Part shown: in pieces, positions 8,351-17,599 of the stretch | Layout of the letters: each line of letters begins with the position of its first letter | Numbering within the stretch: the first letter of the stretch is position 1 | Source: Avimonoglobus sp965151315 | GTDB taxonomy: Bacteria; Bacillota; Clostridia; UBA1381 | DNA: 38,228 nt | Assembly (NCBI GenBank): GCA_965151315.1 | Contig: CBCTZG010000022.1 | Coordinates: 1 to 38,228 of the forward strand | Direction: 5' to 3' | Translations under genes and position numbers: made by a program | Notes under the pieces: model-generated | Seen by the model: only the letters and a program-made list of their open reading frames with translations | What the model was told of the DNA's origin: nothing | Databases searched by the model: none

Positions 8351-8378
8351 TGGACAGGGTATAGAAAATGGTTAAAAT
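8351..8378 (+). promoter_or_regulatory. Possible promoter of the glycan-use cluster
   Basis: TGGACA (8351-8356, one mismatch to TTGACA) and TAAAAT (8373-8378) are 16 bases apart. They lie upstream of the terminator-like hairpin at 8403-8429 and the first transporter gene. If real, transcription would pass through that hairpin before the operon. A second AT-rich -10-like stretch (TATACT, near 8439) lies beyond the hairpin and is an alternative. Confidence 0.4.
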
Positions 8379-8402
8379 AGTGGAAAAGTGCACATTTTTT
8401 GT

Positions 8403-8429
8403 GGCGCCGTTACATAGCGGCGCCTTTTT
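8403..8429 (+). terminator. Terminator-like leader hairpin before the ABC transporter
   Basis: GGCGCCG (8403-8409) pairs perfectly with CGGCGCC (8418-8424) across an 8-base loop, followed by five Ts. It sits 49 bases upstream of the first permease start. Since no gene ends just before it, it is either an attenuator of the cluster or a second stop for read-through from tRNA-Asp. Confidence 0.65.
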
Positions 8430-8477
8430 CTATATGGTATACTTATATTATAAAATCGCGATGGAGGTGTTTGTGGC

Positions 8478-9416
8478 GTGGATGCAGTATCAAAGCAAGC
8501 AGCCGCATATAAAAAAAAGAAAGGAAGGAAAAGCCTGCGGGCATGGTTTGAGGAGACAGGCGTGACATATGCCATGCTGGCGCCAAACTTTATTTTGTTT
8601 TTGGCTTTCGTAGTCTATCCGCTGCTTTGGACAATGCAGTTCATGTTCTGTGAGTATAACGGGATTTCCGCGGCAGAATTTATTGGCTTGGATAATTTTG
8701 TCCGTGCGTTTCAGGATGAATTATGGTGGAATGCAGTTTTGAATACATTTAAGATCGCCTTTCTCAAGCTATTGATCGAAATGCCATTAGCCCTAGTGCT
8801 GGCCGTTATTCTCAATCAAAAGCTGAAGGGGCGGGGCTTCTTCCGGGGGGCATTTTTCCTGCCGACAGTAACAAGCATGGCAACCATGAGCTTGGTGTTC
8901 TCCTTTATGTTCTCCCCATATAACGGTATTGTAAACATGCTTTTAAAAAACTGGGGGCTGATCCAGGAAAATATTTCTTTTTTGGAAACACCGACGTCCG
9001 CTTTGGTGACCTGCGTTATTGTATCTGTCTGGTCGGTATTCGGACAAAATATGCTGCTGATTTTAGCCGGCCTGCAAAATATTCCGGAGGATATTTATGA
9101 AAGCGCGGCTTTAGACGGCGCAAACAGCTTTCAGACCTTTTTCAGGATTACGGTGCCTATGATTATGCCTATGTTCCGGATCATCATGATGCTGGCCATC
9201 ATCGGCAGCCTGGGGATATTTGAGTCCATCTTTGTCCTGACCGGCGGCGGTCCCAGCCGGGCAACAGAGGTTATGGCTATCAATATCTATAATCACTACT
9301 TCTCAGCCAGCACGGTGCCGGAATATGGCTATGGCGCGGCGCTGAGCTTTATATCTTCGATTATTATCGGCGTAGTGACCTTGGTGTACTTAAAGCTGCA
9401 AAAGCAGAATGACTGA
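8478..9416 (+). CDS. Sugar ABC transporter permease (LacF/UgpA type)
   Basis: This 312-residue integral membrane protein would form half of the translocation channel of a carbohydrate importer (CUT1 type). About six hydrophobic segments follow a basic cytoplasmic N-terminus. The EAA loop that contacts the ATPase is visible as ESAALDGANSFQTFFRITVP (about residues 210-230). The GTG start at 8478 follows GGAGG by 10 bases. The second permease begins 16 bases after its stop and the binding protein follows. No ATP-binding subunit is encoded nearby, as is common for CUT1 systems that share a general MsmX-like ATPase. Import of oligosaccharides released by the cluster's surface enzymes is the likely role, by context. 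Confidence 0.92.
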   Translation: MDAVSKQAAAYKKKKGRKSLRAWFEETGVTYAMLAPNFILFLAFVVYPLLWTMQFMFCEYNGISAAEFIGLDNFVRAFQDELWWNAVLNTFKIAFLKLLIEMPLALVLAVILNQKLKGRGFFRGAFFLPTVTSMATMSLVFSFMFSPYNGIVNMLLKNWGLIQENISFLETPTSALVTCVIVSVWSVFGQNMLLILAGLQNIPEDIYESAALDGANSFQTFFRITVPMIMPMFRIIMMLAIIGSLGIFESIFVLTGGGPSRATEVMAINIYNHYFSASTVPEYGYGAALSFISSIIIGVVTLVYLKLQKQND

Positions 9417-9432
9417 TTGGGGGTAATCCTAT

Positions 9433-10287
9433 ATGAAGAAAAAGAAATGGAAAATCGCCTCTGTTTTCGGGCGGGGAATATTGTACCTTATTTTACTGCT
9501 GCTGACGGCAGTAACGCTGTTTCCAATCATTTACAGCGTATTCGGCTCGTTTAAGGAAACCCAGGAGCTGATGGTTTCCACAAGCCTTTTCCCGAAAAAG
9601 TTTATCCTAGACAATTATATTTATGCCTGGAAAAACGTGAATTTTGCCTTATATGCGTCAAACAGCTTAATTGTAGCGGCAGCGGTGGTAATTTTAGGCG
9701 TTTTGAATACAACCATGACAGCCTATGTATTGTCCCGCCGGAATTTCAAAGGGAAAAAGGCGCTCAGCGGCTTGTATATGGCGTCTATGTTTATTGCCGT
9801 AGGTCCGGCAACGATTTATCCTATGTATAATATTTTGGTAAATACAGGGCTGAACAATAGCCTGCTGGGATTGATTCTGCTGAGCGCCGGGGCTTCGGCC
9901 GCGAATATATTTTTGACGGTAGGGTATCTGGAGGGAATTTCCCGGGATTTTGATGACGCGGCCCGGATCGACGGCTGCTCGTTTTTCCGGATATACTTGC
10001 AGGTTATTCTTCCGCTCATGCTGCCCATCATCGCCGTAATCGCGCTTTTGACTTTTAGAGGTTCCTGGAACAGCTATTTGATGCCCATGATCGTCACTAG
10101 CGGCAAGCCCAACCTGATGACCCTGCCGGTGGCGGTAGTATCCTTAAAATCCAGCGGCGGTATGGCGACGATGTGGTCTGTGATTTTGGCGGCGGCCAAT
10201 ATATCATTGATCCCCATCATTATTGTATATATTCTTTGCAACAAACAGTTTATCAACGGCTTGACGGCCGGTGGAATAAAAGGTTAA
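9433..10287 (+). CDS. Sugar ABC transporter permease (MalG/UgpE type)
   Basis: The second channel subunit of the CUT1 importer, 284 residues. It has the basic N-terminus, about six membrane segments and the conserved EAA loop DDAARIDGCSFFRIYLQVIL (about residues 175-195). It ends with the usual FINGLTAGGIKG tail typical of MalG/UgpE proteins. The ATG at 9433 follows a weak purine-rich GGGGG site. It lies between its partner permease and the substrate-binding lipoprotein, with only 17 bases to the latter. Confidence 0.92.
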   Translation: MKKKKWKIASVFGRGILYLILLLLTAVTLFPIIYSVFGSFKETQELMVSTSLFPKKFILDNYIYAWKNVNFALYASNSLIVAAAVVILGVLNTTMTAYVLSRRNFKGKKALSGLYMASMFIAVGPATIYPMYNILVNTGLNNSLLGLILLSAGASAANIFLTVGYLEGISRDFDDAARIDGCSFFRIYLQVILPLMLPIIAVIALLTFRGSWNSYLMPMIVTSGKPNLMTLPVAVVSLKSSGGMATMWSVILAAANISLIPIIIVYILCNKQFINGLTAGGIKG

Positions 10288-10304
10288 GAAAGGAAGGAAA
10301 AACC

Positions 10305-11705
10305 ATGAAAAAAATCAAAATCGCCAGTTTGATTCTGGCGGGATGTATGGCGTCTGTCCTAACCGCGTCCTGCGGGAAGACGGAAACTACCGGAGGGAAT
10401 AACGGGGAAAAGATAGAGATCTCGGTAGTATCCAATGAGCGGAGCAGTATGGAGGTTATGCAGCGGCTCATTGACAAATACAACGCTGAAAATGACAAGA
10501 ACATATACATCTCGTATGAGGTCAAAGATGACAGCATCAGCGATTACTTAAAAACAACCTATACCTCGAAAAACCCGCCCGATATTCATGTGGGTATGGA
10601 GCAGAGCGCCAATGAGCTGGCAAAGGAAGCCGGCTGGTACCGGGAGCTGCCGGAAGACCTGGTGGAGTATTGCCGGGAGAACTTCCTGGAGGGAAGCCTG
10701 GGCAAGAAAGAGCCGGCGGACGGCAAGTATTATTCTGTAGGCACCCAGGCCGGCGGCGGAATGAAATTCCTCTGGAATAAGGATTTGTTCCGGGAATGCG
10801 GACTGGATCCGGAAAACCCGCCGAAAACATGGGATGAAATGCGGGAAGCTGCAAAAATCATTACGGAAAAAGGGAATGGCGTAAAATACGGGTTTGCTAT
10901 GCCGTTAAAAGACGCGGTCTTTACCCGATATTACGTCATGATCCCCGGGGCTCCGTCAGGCTACTATAATATAGAAGGGTTTGACCCGGTAACCAATAAA
11001 TTTGATTTTACCATCTATGAGCCCATGATCCAGTTCTTAAAGGGAGTAATCGCAGACGGTTCCGCCTTCCCAACGCCGTATACGCTGGATAACGATACTG
11101 CCCGGGCGCAGTTCGCGGAAGGGAACGTAGGGATGATTTACGGTGCGCCCTGGGACGTAGGGGTGTATAACGACCAGTTCCCGGCGAAATGTGACTGGGG
11201 GATCGCGGAATATCCTGTATTTGACACATTAAAAGGCGGATATACATACGGCGCGGTAGCGGATGGGAAATGGTACATGAGCGCAATGTCCCAGCATCCG
11301 GAGGAGCAGCTGGAGGTATATAAGTGGCTGATTTCAGAAGAAGTGGCGGTAGAGCTGTTAAAGGAAAACGCCATGCCGGCATCCAGCATGAAATCGCTGG
11401 CAAATAAGACGTTTGAAACAGAGAAAAAGGGCGCCGTGGAATTTGCGCAGCGGGTATACCCCATGTGCCCGTTAGACGCTGTCCAGTCACCTGTATCGGG
11501 CATGAAAATCAGTGATGATGACTGTTATACAACCATTAAAAATATTTTGCTCAATGACTGCGATGTAAAAGCGGAGCTTCAGAAGCTGACGGATACCTAT
11601 AACAAGGCAATGGACGTTTACGCTGAGGAGCTAAAGGAAAAGGGAAGAGATATCGAAGAATACCACATCCCTGATTATCAATATGTAATCCAAAGTGAAG
11701 AATAA
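10305..11705 (+). CDS. Sugar-binding lipoprotein of the ABC importer
   Basis: This 466-residue extracytoplasmic solute-binding protein (family 1) captures the sugar for the adjacent permeases. The signal peptide ends in a lipobox (LTASC, Cys near residue 22), so the mature protein is lipid-anchored. The body has family 1 features: an ISVVSNERSSMEVMQRLIDK opening strand-helix, NPPKTWDEM, and MIYGAPWDVGVYN in the second lobe. The start at 10305 is set by AAGGAAGG 10 bases upstream; longer in-frame readings would overlap the permease gene. The ligand cannot be read directly. A rhamnose-containing oligosaccharide is inferred from the terminal gene of the cluster. Confidence 0.92.
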   Translation: MKKIKIASLILAGCMASVLTASCGKTETTGGNNGEKIEISVVSNERSSMEVMQRLIDKYNAENDKNIYISYEVKDDSISDYLKTTYTSKNPPDIHVGMEQSANELAKEAGWYRELPEDLVEYCRENFLEGSLGKKEPADGKYYSVGTQAGGGMKFLWNKDLFRECGLDPENPPKTWDEMREAAKIITEKGNGVKYGFAMPLKDAVFTRYYVMIPGAPSGYYNIEGFDPVTNKFDFTIYEPMIQFLKGVIADGSAFPTPYTLDNDTARAQFAEGNVGMIYGAPWDVGVYNDQFPAKCDWGIAEYPVFDTLKGGYTYGAVADGKWYMSAMSQHPEEQLEVYKWLISEEVAVELLKENAMPASSMKSLANKTFETEKKGAVEFAQRVYPMCPLDAVQSPVSGMKISDDDCYTTIKNILLNDCDVKAELQKLTDTYNKAMDVYAEELKEKGRDIEEYHIPDYQYVIQSEE

Positions 11706-11734
11706 AAAACTATCCGGAAAGGAATGAGCGGATT

Positions 11735-13477
11735 TTGAAAAAGCTGATCATGCTTGCGGCCGCGTTGCTTTGTACGCAGACCCTGGCTTATGGCGCGGCG
11801 GTAGACAGTACAGGCACTACCATTACAGTAACGGGGGAAACAGGGCCTCGCCTCGGGGAGCTGCCGGTATTTCTCCTATATCCCGATTATACATTTGCAG
11901 ATATTACCGACGATAATACGGCTTCGGCGGTGGCCTATGCCAATATCGTAATGTCTGATCAAAACGGGGCGTATACGGTGGAAATCCCCGCCGGCCGGGA
12001 CCTGCCCATGGGGGTGTATACGTTCCTGGCGGGCGATGAGACGGCGCCTGTATATTATGCGCCTGCAGCAGAAAAGCAGGCCGCTACAGACATATTCTGC
12101 GGCGGGGACGCCGCCGCGATTTTAGAATACTTAGAGGATGCGGAGCGGTATTACTGCATTACCGCCGGCAAACAGGATTTTTATGACAAGTACTACGCTA
12201 TCCTGCCAGCGGAAGCTAAAGCAAAGCTGGCCGCGGAGCTGAGCGAGTTCAACATGCTGACGGATAAAGGCGATATGGATTCTGTGCTGGCGACCATTGC
12301 GGCGTTTAATACGCAGTTTCAGACGGCGGTATTGCCGGCTTTTGCGGAATCCGGCTTTTCCGCCATCCGGCCGCAGATCACAGAGGAAAATGTATTCACG
12401 GTACTGGAAGAATACAATGGGGCATTTAATATTGACCTCTCTGTGTTGGCCGACGAGGATGCGGATATCAATAAGGCGATCCGCCAGGCGGTATATCAGG
12501 CCTTAAGCAAGGAAGAAGAACTGACGGCGGAAGAGATTGAAACGGTTTGCCATACCGCGGCGGCGCTGACCAAAATCAACAGCCTGACCAACAGAACGGC
12601 CGGTACAATGCGGTCGATTCTTACCACTTTTCAAGATGTGATCGGGATCGATCTGACTACCGGCAGTTTTGCGGAACTATCTGAATCCCAGCAGCAGCAG
12701 ATATTTGTGAAGCTGGCGGAGCACTCCGATTTTGAAACGATCGAAGCCTTTGCCGCAGCGTTTGATCAGGAAGTAAACAATGCAAACACCTCAAATGAAA
12801 AACCGCAGAAGCCGTCTGGCGGCAGCGGCGGAAGCAGCGGCGGCGGTGGAGGGGGCGGTGCACCCAGCGCATTTGTGCCGCAGCCGCCGGTAGAAACAAC
12901 GCCGCTGCCCGATGACGATCCCAGCCAGCCGGGGAAAACAGGCGGGTTCCAGGATTTAGAAGGATATAGCTGGGCTGCGGATTCTATTGCCTGGCTGGCG
13001 GAAAACGGCATTGTGGCCGGGGTCAGCGAAACAGAGTTCTGTCCTGGGGAGCATGTGACCCGGGAAGAGTTTGTTAAGATGATTGTGTCGGCCTTTAAAC
13101 TTGAACTGTTAAATACAGAGCAGATTTTTACAGATGTACAGCCGGAAAGCTGGTATTTCCATTATGTGAATACTGCCCAGAAAAAGGGAATCGTTAACGG
13201 AGTCAGCGAAACAGAGTTTGGAACCGGACGGGAGATTTCCCGGCAGGATATGGCAGTGATGCTGGTCAATGCCATGACTTATGTGCAGAAATTGCCGGCG
13301 CAAAAGGAAACGGACGCGTTTTCGGACATTGATCAGGTAGAACCCTACGCCCGGGAGGCAGTGAGTCTGCTGCAAGGGGCGGAAATCATTGTAGGCAGCG
13401 ATGGACGGTTTGATCCGGCCGGCACCGCCACCAGAGCGGAGGCTGCCCAGATTATTTACGCGGCGCTGCATCAGTAA
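11735..13477 (+). CDS. SLH-anchored surface protein with Gly-rich linker
   Basis: The 580-residue exported protein has a signal peptide (about 1-22) and an Ig-like strand-rich domain (about 23-110, ITVTGETGP onwards). A long helical region of unknown function spans about 115-350. A Gly/Ser/Pro linker (about 350-402) leads to three SLH repeats at about 405-455, 462-515 and 525-580, recognisable by AADSIAWLAENGIVAGV and repeated TREEF/SRQDM/TRAEA blocks. SLH trimers bind pyruvylated secondary wall polymer, so the protein is anchored in the envelope. TTG at 11735 with GGAAAGGA upstream is the likely start; ATG at 11750 is possible. It has no catalytic motif and could be a scaffold or glycan-capture protein. 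Confidence 0.85.
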   Translation: MKKLIMLAAALLCTQTLAYGAAVDSTGTTITVTGETGPRLGELPVFLLYPDYTFADITDDNTASAVAYANIVMSDQNGAYTVEIPAGRDLPMGVYTFLAGDETAPVYYAPAAEKQAATDIFCGGDAAAILEYLEDAERYYCITAGKQDFYDKYYAILPAEAKAKLAAELSEFNMLTDKGDMDSVLATIAAFNTQFQTAVLPAFAESGFSAIRPQITEENVFTVLEEYNGAFNIDLSVLADEDADINKAIRQAVYQALSKEEELTAEEIETVCHTAAALTKINSLTNRTAGTMRSILTTFQDVIGIDLTTGSFAELSESQQQQIFVKLAEHSDFETIEAFAAAFDQEVNNANTSNEKPQKPSGGSGGSSGGGGGGGAPSAFVPQPPVETTPLPDDDPSQPGKTGGFQDLEGYSWAADSIAWLAENGIVAGVSETEFCPGEHVTREEFVKMIVSAFKLELLNTEQIFTDVQPESWYFHYVNTAQKKGIVNGVSETEFGTGREISRQDMAVMLVNAMTYVQKLPAQKETDAFSDIDQVEPYAREAVSLLQGAEIIVGSDGRFDPAGTATRAEAAQIIYAALHQ

Positions 13478-13493
13478 CAGGGAGGGAAAAAGA

Positions 13494-14687
13494 ATGCTTA
13501 AAAAATGTATTTCAGCAGCCTTAGCGGCTGTGCTTCTGATCTCGGCCTGGACTGTGGGACTGGCCAAAACGGAAACAATTGTTGTAGAAAGCTTTGACAG
13601 TATTGACCAATGGAAGCAGACCAACGCGGATAAGGTATCGCTGTGTACGGACATGACGTATGTAAAGGACGGCAAATCCTCTATGCGGCTTTTATATCCG
13701 GTGAACGCGGAAAAGGGAGAATGGGATTTTACCTCCACAAGCTGGAATACCGGCGGTTTTGCTTTGCCGCCGGCTGACCCGGGGATGGCGATTACATCCA
13801 TTGGAATTTGGGTCTATGGCAGTGGAAATGATAATCTGACCCTAAGCCTGAACCTTTCTGATTCTGATAAAAAAATTGTGGAAAGCGAGAAAAAGGTCCT
13901 GGATTTTGAGGGCTGGCAGTATTTGACCTTTGATTTGAGCGCGGACGCGCAGTATGCGGGAAAAGACCACATTTACAGTATGCTGCTGAAGTGGATTGAC
14001 AAGGTGCCAAATGAAACGGATGAGTATATTTATTTAGACGCTTTGGATGTGACCTATGGACCGGACCCGAATTTAAAGGAGGAGTTTAAGGTTACCTCCA
14101 GCCTGGCGGACGGGGAAGCGGATGTCAGCCTAAAGCCTGTGGTTTCCTTGGACTTTACGAATATGCTGGAAGAAGGGGAAATTGATAAAATTTCGGTAAC
14201 GCCTCAGGCGCCGTTTTCCGTTTCCCAAACCGGCGATAAGTCGTATGTTCTGACTTTTACAGAGGATCTGGCGCCTACTACGGAGTATGTCCTGTGTTTA
14301 GACGGCATCACAGACGTTTACGGACAGGTCTTGTCTGAAAGCATTACCTTCCGGACGGCGGCGTTTTATATCACGGTGAACGCGATGCAGTCAAACGGCG
14401 GCGGCATCACGGATATCACCCAGGCCCAGGCTGGGGAATTGAAGATAGACCTGGCCTGTATGAACAGCAATCCGGAGCTGGCTGGGAAAACTGTTTTGGT
14501 ATTCTGTACGGTATACGACGCGGAAGGCTATATGGCTGGAATCGCCAGCCGGCGGATCACGCTTTCTGACTCGGAGGCGGCGGCGAATGTAGCCATGCAG
14601 CTGAAGAATAATGCCGCCACGGGGCTGGTGTTTGTCCTGGACGAAGCCCGCGGCCTGATTTCGAAATTGGAGATGAAAGGAGCGTAA
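13494..14687 (+). CDS. Secreted carbohydrate-binding-like protein with Big_5-like domain
   Basis: The 397-residue protein has a signal peptide (1-24). A beta-sandwich at about 25-190 shares the TxW-GGF, IGIWVYG, GWQYLTFD and YIYLDAL blocks with the downstream glycosidases. An SbsA/Big_5 Ig-like domain (about 200-305, with DLAPTTEYVL and YGQVLSESITF) and a C-terminal domain (about 310-397) with the DEARGL tail follow. No catalytic residues are evident. AGGGAGG precedes ATG 13494, and the GH-A gene starts 6 bases after its stop, so the two are probably translationally coupled. The role is inferred as extracellular glycan binding alongside the enzymes; the domain at 25-190 is not one I can assign to a CBM family. 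Confidence 0.75.
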   Translation: MLKKCISAALAAVLLISAWTVGLAKTETIVVESFDSIDQWKQTNADKVSLCTDMTYVKDGKSSMRLLYPVNAEKGEWDFTSTSWNTGGFALPPADPGMAITSIGIWVYGSGNDNLTLSLNLSDSDKKIVESEKKVLDFEGWQYLTFDLSADAQYAGKDHIYSMLLKWIDKVPNETDEYIYLDALDVTYGPDPNLKEEFKVTSSLADGEADVSLKPVVSLDFTNMLEEGEIDKISVTPQAPFSVSQTGDKSYVLTFTEDLAPTTEYVLCLDGITDVYGQVLSESITFRTAAFYITVNAMQSNGGGITDITQAQAGELKIDLACMNSNPELAGKTVLVFCTVYDAEGYMAGIASRRITLSDSEAAANVAMQLKNNAATGLVFVLDEARGLISKLEMKGA

Positions 14688-14693
14688 GGGAGA

Positions 14694-17594
14694 ATGGTAA
14701 AGAAAATAGCGTCTTATGTTATAGCGCTGTGTATGGTTTTTTCCGGGCTTTCAGCCTGGGCGGCAGAGACGGAGTTCAACGGCCAGGTAGTAGAAAGCTT
14801 TGAAGCCAAGGATTACAGCGCCAACTGGCAGCTGATCAACAGCGGGATCGCCCGGCTGGACCAGTCCCGGGATCAGCATGTCTCCGGGAATAACGCCCTG
14901 AAATTCACCTATAATTATACAACCTCCAACGCCATGATGGTATCTGGCTTTACGTCCACTAACTGGCGGGAAGGCGGCATGAAAATTAAAAATTCCAAGC
15001 AGTATAATTATTTTGGCGTGTGGGTTTATGGCGATAACAGCAATCTCCACCTTGCCGTTGATATTATGGACGCCTCGAACCAGGGGACTGTCCGGTATGG
15101 CTTTACAACAATTGACTTTGAGGGCTGGAAATATATAGAGTTTGATATTTCTGACAATAATTTTGCCCATGACATTTCGATCTATCAGATTGTTGTCCAG
15201 CAGGACGCGGGAGAACCGCTGAAATCCGGTGTACTGTATTTTGACGATATTACTTTCAGCGCCGCCAGCTATTATGCGGATGAACAAGACGACGACAGCA
15301 TGGCGGGGATGTTTGGGATATCCGATATCGGCGGGGAACAAGTTCCCAAAACGCCGACCTTAGCGGAGGTAGATCAGCCGATTGTCGAGCGGACAAAGCC
15401 CCAGCCGGCCCAGCTGGGAAATGAAAATCCGTTGATGGTGATGAATTACCGGCAGTCGAAGGATATTCCAAACAGCCTGAGCGGCGTGGCCTACGGCGAC
15501 GAAGGGACGATTTTGGATATGAGCCGGGATGTCCGCGCCGTAGAATGGGGGACAGCCTGGATTAACGACGGCGACGCCTTGCGGTCGGAAGGTGTGAATA
15601 CCACGTTTTCGTCTGGAATGCACAGAAGCGCGGAGGCGAACGAATGGGTTATGCTGACGTTTGACGCCCCCAAAACGATCCAGCAGATCAACGTGATCCC
15701 GCGGGATAAAGGGGCCGGCTTCCCGATTGATTTCCGGTTAGAGGTCAGCAGCGACGGGGAAACCTGGACGGCTGTGGCGGACGTGAAGGATTATGAGATT
15801 ACAGACCCCAAAGAGGATATGGACCGGATCCCGTATACATTTGATCCGGTAACCTGCCAGTACGTGCGTATGGTAGCCACGAAGCTTTCCGCAGAGTCGG
15901 CTTCCGTGTACTACTTCCAGGTACAGGAGATCGAGGCGCTGGACGCTGCGGGAAATAATGTGGCGCTCTATACAAACGGGACAACCGCGTTAGCGTCTAA
16001 CCCTTTGACATCTAACGAGGTTATTGATTTTGATACGTATTTTGACAACGTATTTGACGCAGGAATAAAGTGGGTAAATGTTATCAATACCGATTTCTTT
16101 AGGGAATATCAGGCAGGAGAGCAAAAACTGGGCTTTGGAGAAAAAGAGAATTTAAAGTTTTTGCAGGAAAACGGCGTAAACGTTACCTACCGGTTTGCGG
16201 AAAAGATCGGGGAATTGTCGGATGAAGAGGCAAAGGCCAAGGGCGAAGAATTTGCTGACGCTGTAGAGCTGTATGTCCGGGAACTAAAGGATTACGTCCA
16301 TGTATGGCAGATTTCCAATGAGGAAAACTGGCCCGGCGAGACCTATGGCGAACAGCGGCCCAAGGGATATGCCATTGTAGTTTCCGCTGTTGCTGACCGG
16401 ATCAAGTCCATTGACCCTGACGCGAAGATCGAGATTGAAACAGCGTTGATTGATTTTGGCTGGACGGAATCTGTACTGCAGTATGGCCTGAAGGACAAAA
16501 TTGATATTGTCGGCGTCCATGTGTATAAGGAGATCAGCGGGGCGGAGAATATCCCCGAAGGGATCGGCACTTATCCCCTGCGGGGAGTGCGGATGTTCCC
16601 GGATACGCATCCTTATGCGGATTACAGGGAGGAAATCGGCGCGTATAAGGAACTCCTGGCGAAATACAATCCAAACATTGAGCTGTGGTGTACGGAAACA
16701 TCGGTTAACGTAGGCTCGGGTACGGCAGACGTATCGGAGCGCTCCCAGGCGAAATACCTGGCCCGGGAATATATCTATCATTATATGCTGGACGTAGGGC
16801 CGACCTGCTGGTGGACGCTGGGCAGCATTAAGACCGGTACGACAGAATGGGGCTTGATTGATTCCACAGAGCGCAAGCGGGACGGCTGGTATGCCCTGCG
16901 GAACGTATCCAATACCTTTGATTATTCATATCAGAAAACCGATGCTGTTTCAGCGGACTTCGGCGGCAAGGAGGACATTGTCAGCGATGTATTTATGAAC
17001 GAGCAGGGTGTAGCGTTGATCCCTTATTGGTCCTTAGTGTCGCTCCGGGATACCAATACTGGGGAAGCGGTGGACATTACCTTATCCGGTATTGATGTAA
17101 AGGACGCAGTTTGTGTCGATATGTTCACCGGCGCTGTACAGACGCTGGAGTTTGAACAGACAGATACTGGCGTTGTATTCCGGAATATGGTTTCCAGGGA
17201 TTACCCTATGGTGATCAAAATTAACGCTGGCGAAACATACCAGCCTTATCCCAGTGAAGGAGAAACCGCAGAGGAACCGGATACAAAGCCGGAACAGCCT
17301 GTTGAAACCGCAGCCCAGAAGATCGCGAAAAATGCGATTATTATTAAGACTGACGAAAATTACGCGTTTGTCCGGAACCAAAAAACACCCTTAAGTTCGA
17401 CCATCGATGGGGTTACGCCGATCATTATCGACGGTGTGGCATATGTGCCGGCCAGATTTTTGACGGAGAATCTAAATAAAAATATTTATTGGCTGGACGG
17501 CCTGATCGTCATCAGCGATACGCCCATAGACGTCAATGACGAAACGATCCGGGCAGAACTTTTAGCGATGTTTCAGCAAGAGGGAGGGAATTGA
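14694..17594 (+). CDS. Large secreted clan GH-A-like glycosidase with CBM and F5/8C domains
   Basis: The 966-residue protein has a signal peptide (1-24), a CBM-like beta-sandwich (about 28-190), an F5/8 type C (CBM32-like) domain (about 260-425, with VMLTFDAPKTIQQINVIP and FRLEVSSDG), and a TIM-barrel-like domain (about 440-760). The barrel shows clan GH-A signs: an Asn-Glu pair in QISNEEN (Glu543) as probable acid/base and WCTETS (Glu668) as probable nucleophile. A beta-sandwich tail follows, and the extreme C-terminus (about 895-955) is a copper-amine-oxidase-N-like repeat (YVPARFLTENL). I cannot assign a GH family; GH39-, GH5- or GH30-like folds are candidates. A paralogue starts at 22471. 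Substrate unknown. Confidence 0.75.
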   Translation: MVKKIASYVIALCMVFSGLSAWAAETEFNGQVVESFEAKDYSANWQLINSGIARLDQSRDQHVSGNNALKFTYNYTTSNAMMVSGFTSTNWREGGMKIKNSKQYNYFGVWVYGDNSNLHLAVDIMDASNQGTVRYGFTTIDFEGWKYIEFDISDNNFAHDISIYQIVVQQDAGEPLKSGVLYFDDITFSAASYYADEQDDDSMAGMFGISDIGGEQVPKTPTLAEVDQPIVERTKPQPAQLGNENPLMVMNYRQSKDIPNSLSGVAYGDEGTILDMSRDVRAVEWGTAWINDGDALRSEGVNTTFSSGMHRSAEANEWVMLTFDAPKTIQQINVIPRDKGAGFPIDFRLEVSSDGETWTAVADVKDYEITDPKEDMDRIPYTFDPVTCQYVRMVATKLSAESASVYYFQVQEIEALDAAGNNVALYTNGTTALASNPLTSNEVIDFDTYFDNVFDAGIKWVNVINTDFFREYQAGEQKLGFGEKENLKFLQENGVNVTYRFAEKIGELSDEEAKAKGEEFADAVELYVRELKDYVHVWQISNEENWPGETYGEQRPKGYAIVVSAVADRIKSIDPDAKIEIETALIDFGWTESVLQYGLKDKIDIVGVHVYKEISGAENIPEGIGTYPLRGVRMFPDTHPYADYREEIGAYKELLAKYNPNIELWCTETSVNVGSGTADVSERSQAKYLAREYIYHYMLDVGPTCWWTLGSIKTGTTEWGLIDSTERKRDGWYALRNVSNTFDYSYQKTDAVSADFGGKEDIVSDVFMNEQGVALIPYWSLVSLRDTNTGEAVDITLSGIDVKDAVCVDMFTGAVQTLEFEQTDTGVVFRNMVSRDYPMVIKINAGETYQPYPSEGETAEEPDTKPEQPVETAAQKIAKNAIIIKTDENYAFVRNQKTPLSSTIDGVTPIIIDGVAYVPARFLTENLNKNIYWLDGLIVISDTPIDVNDETIRAELLAMFQQEGGN

Positions 17595-17599
17595 ACAGT

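Noticed and set aside
8368..8565. Small rightward reading frame before the permease
   Set aside because: It spans the terminator-like hairpin and overlaps the permease start in another frame; composition and lack of ribosome site argue against it.
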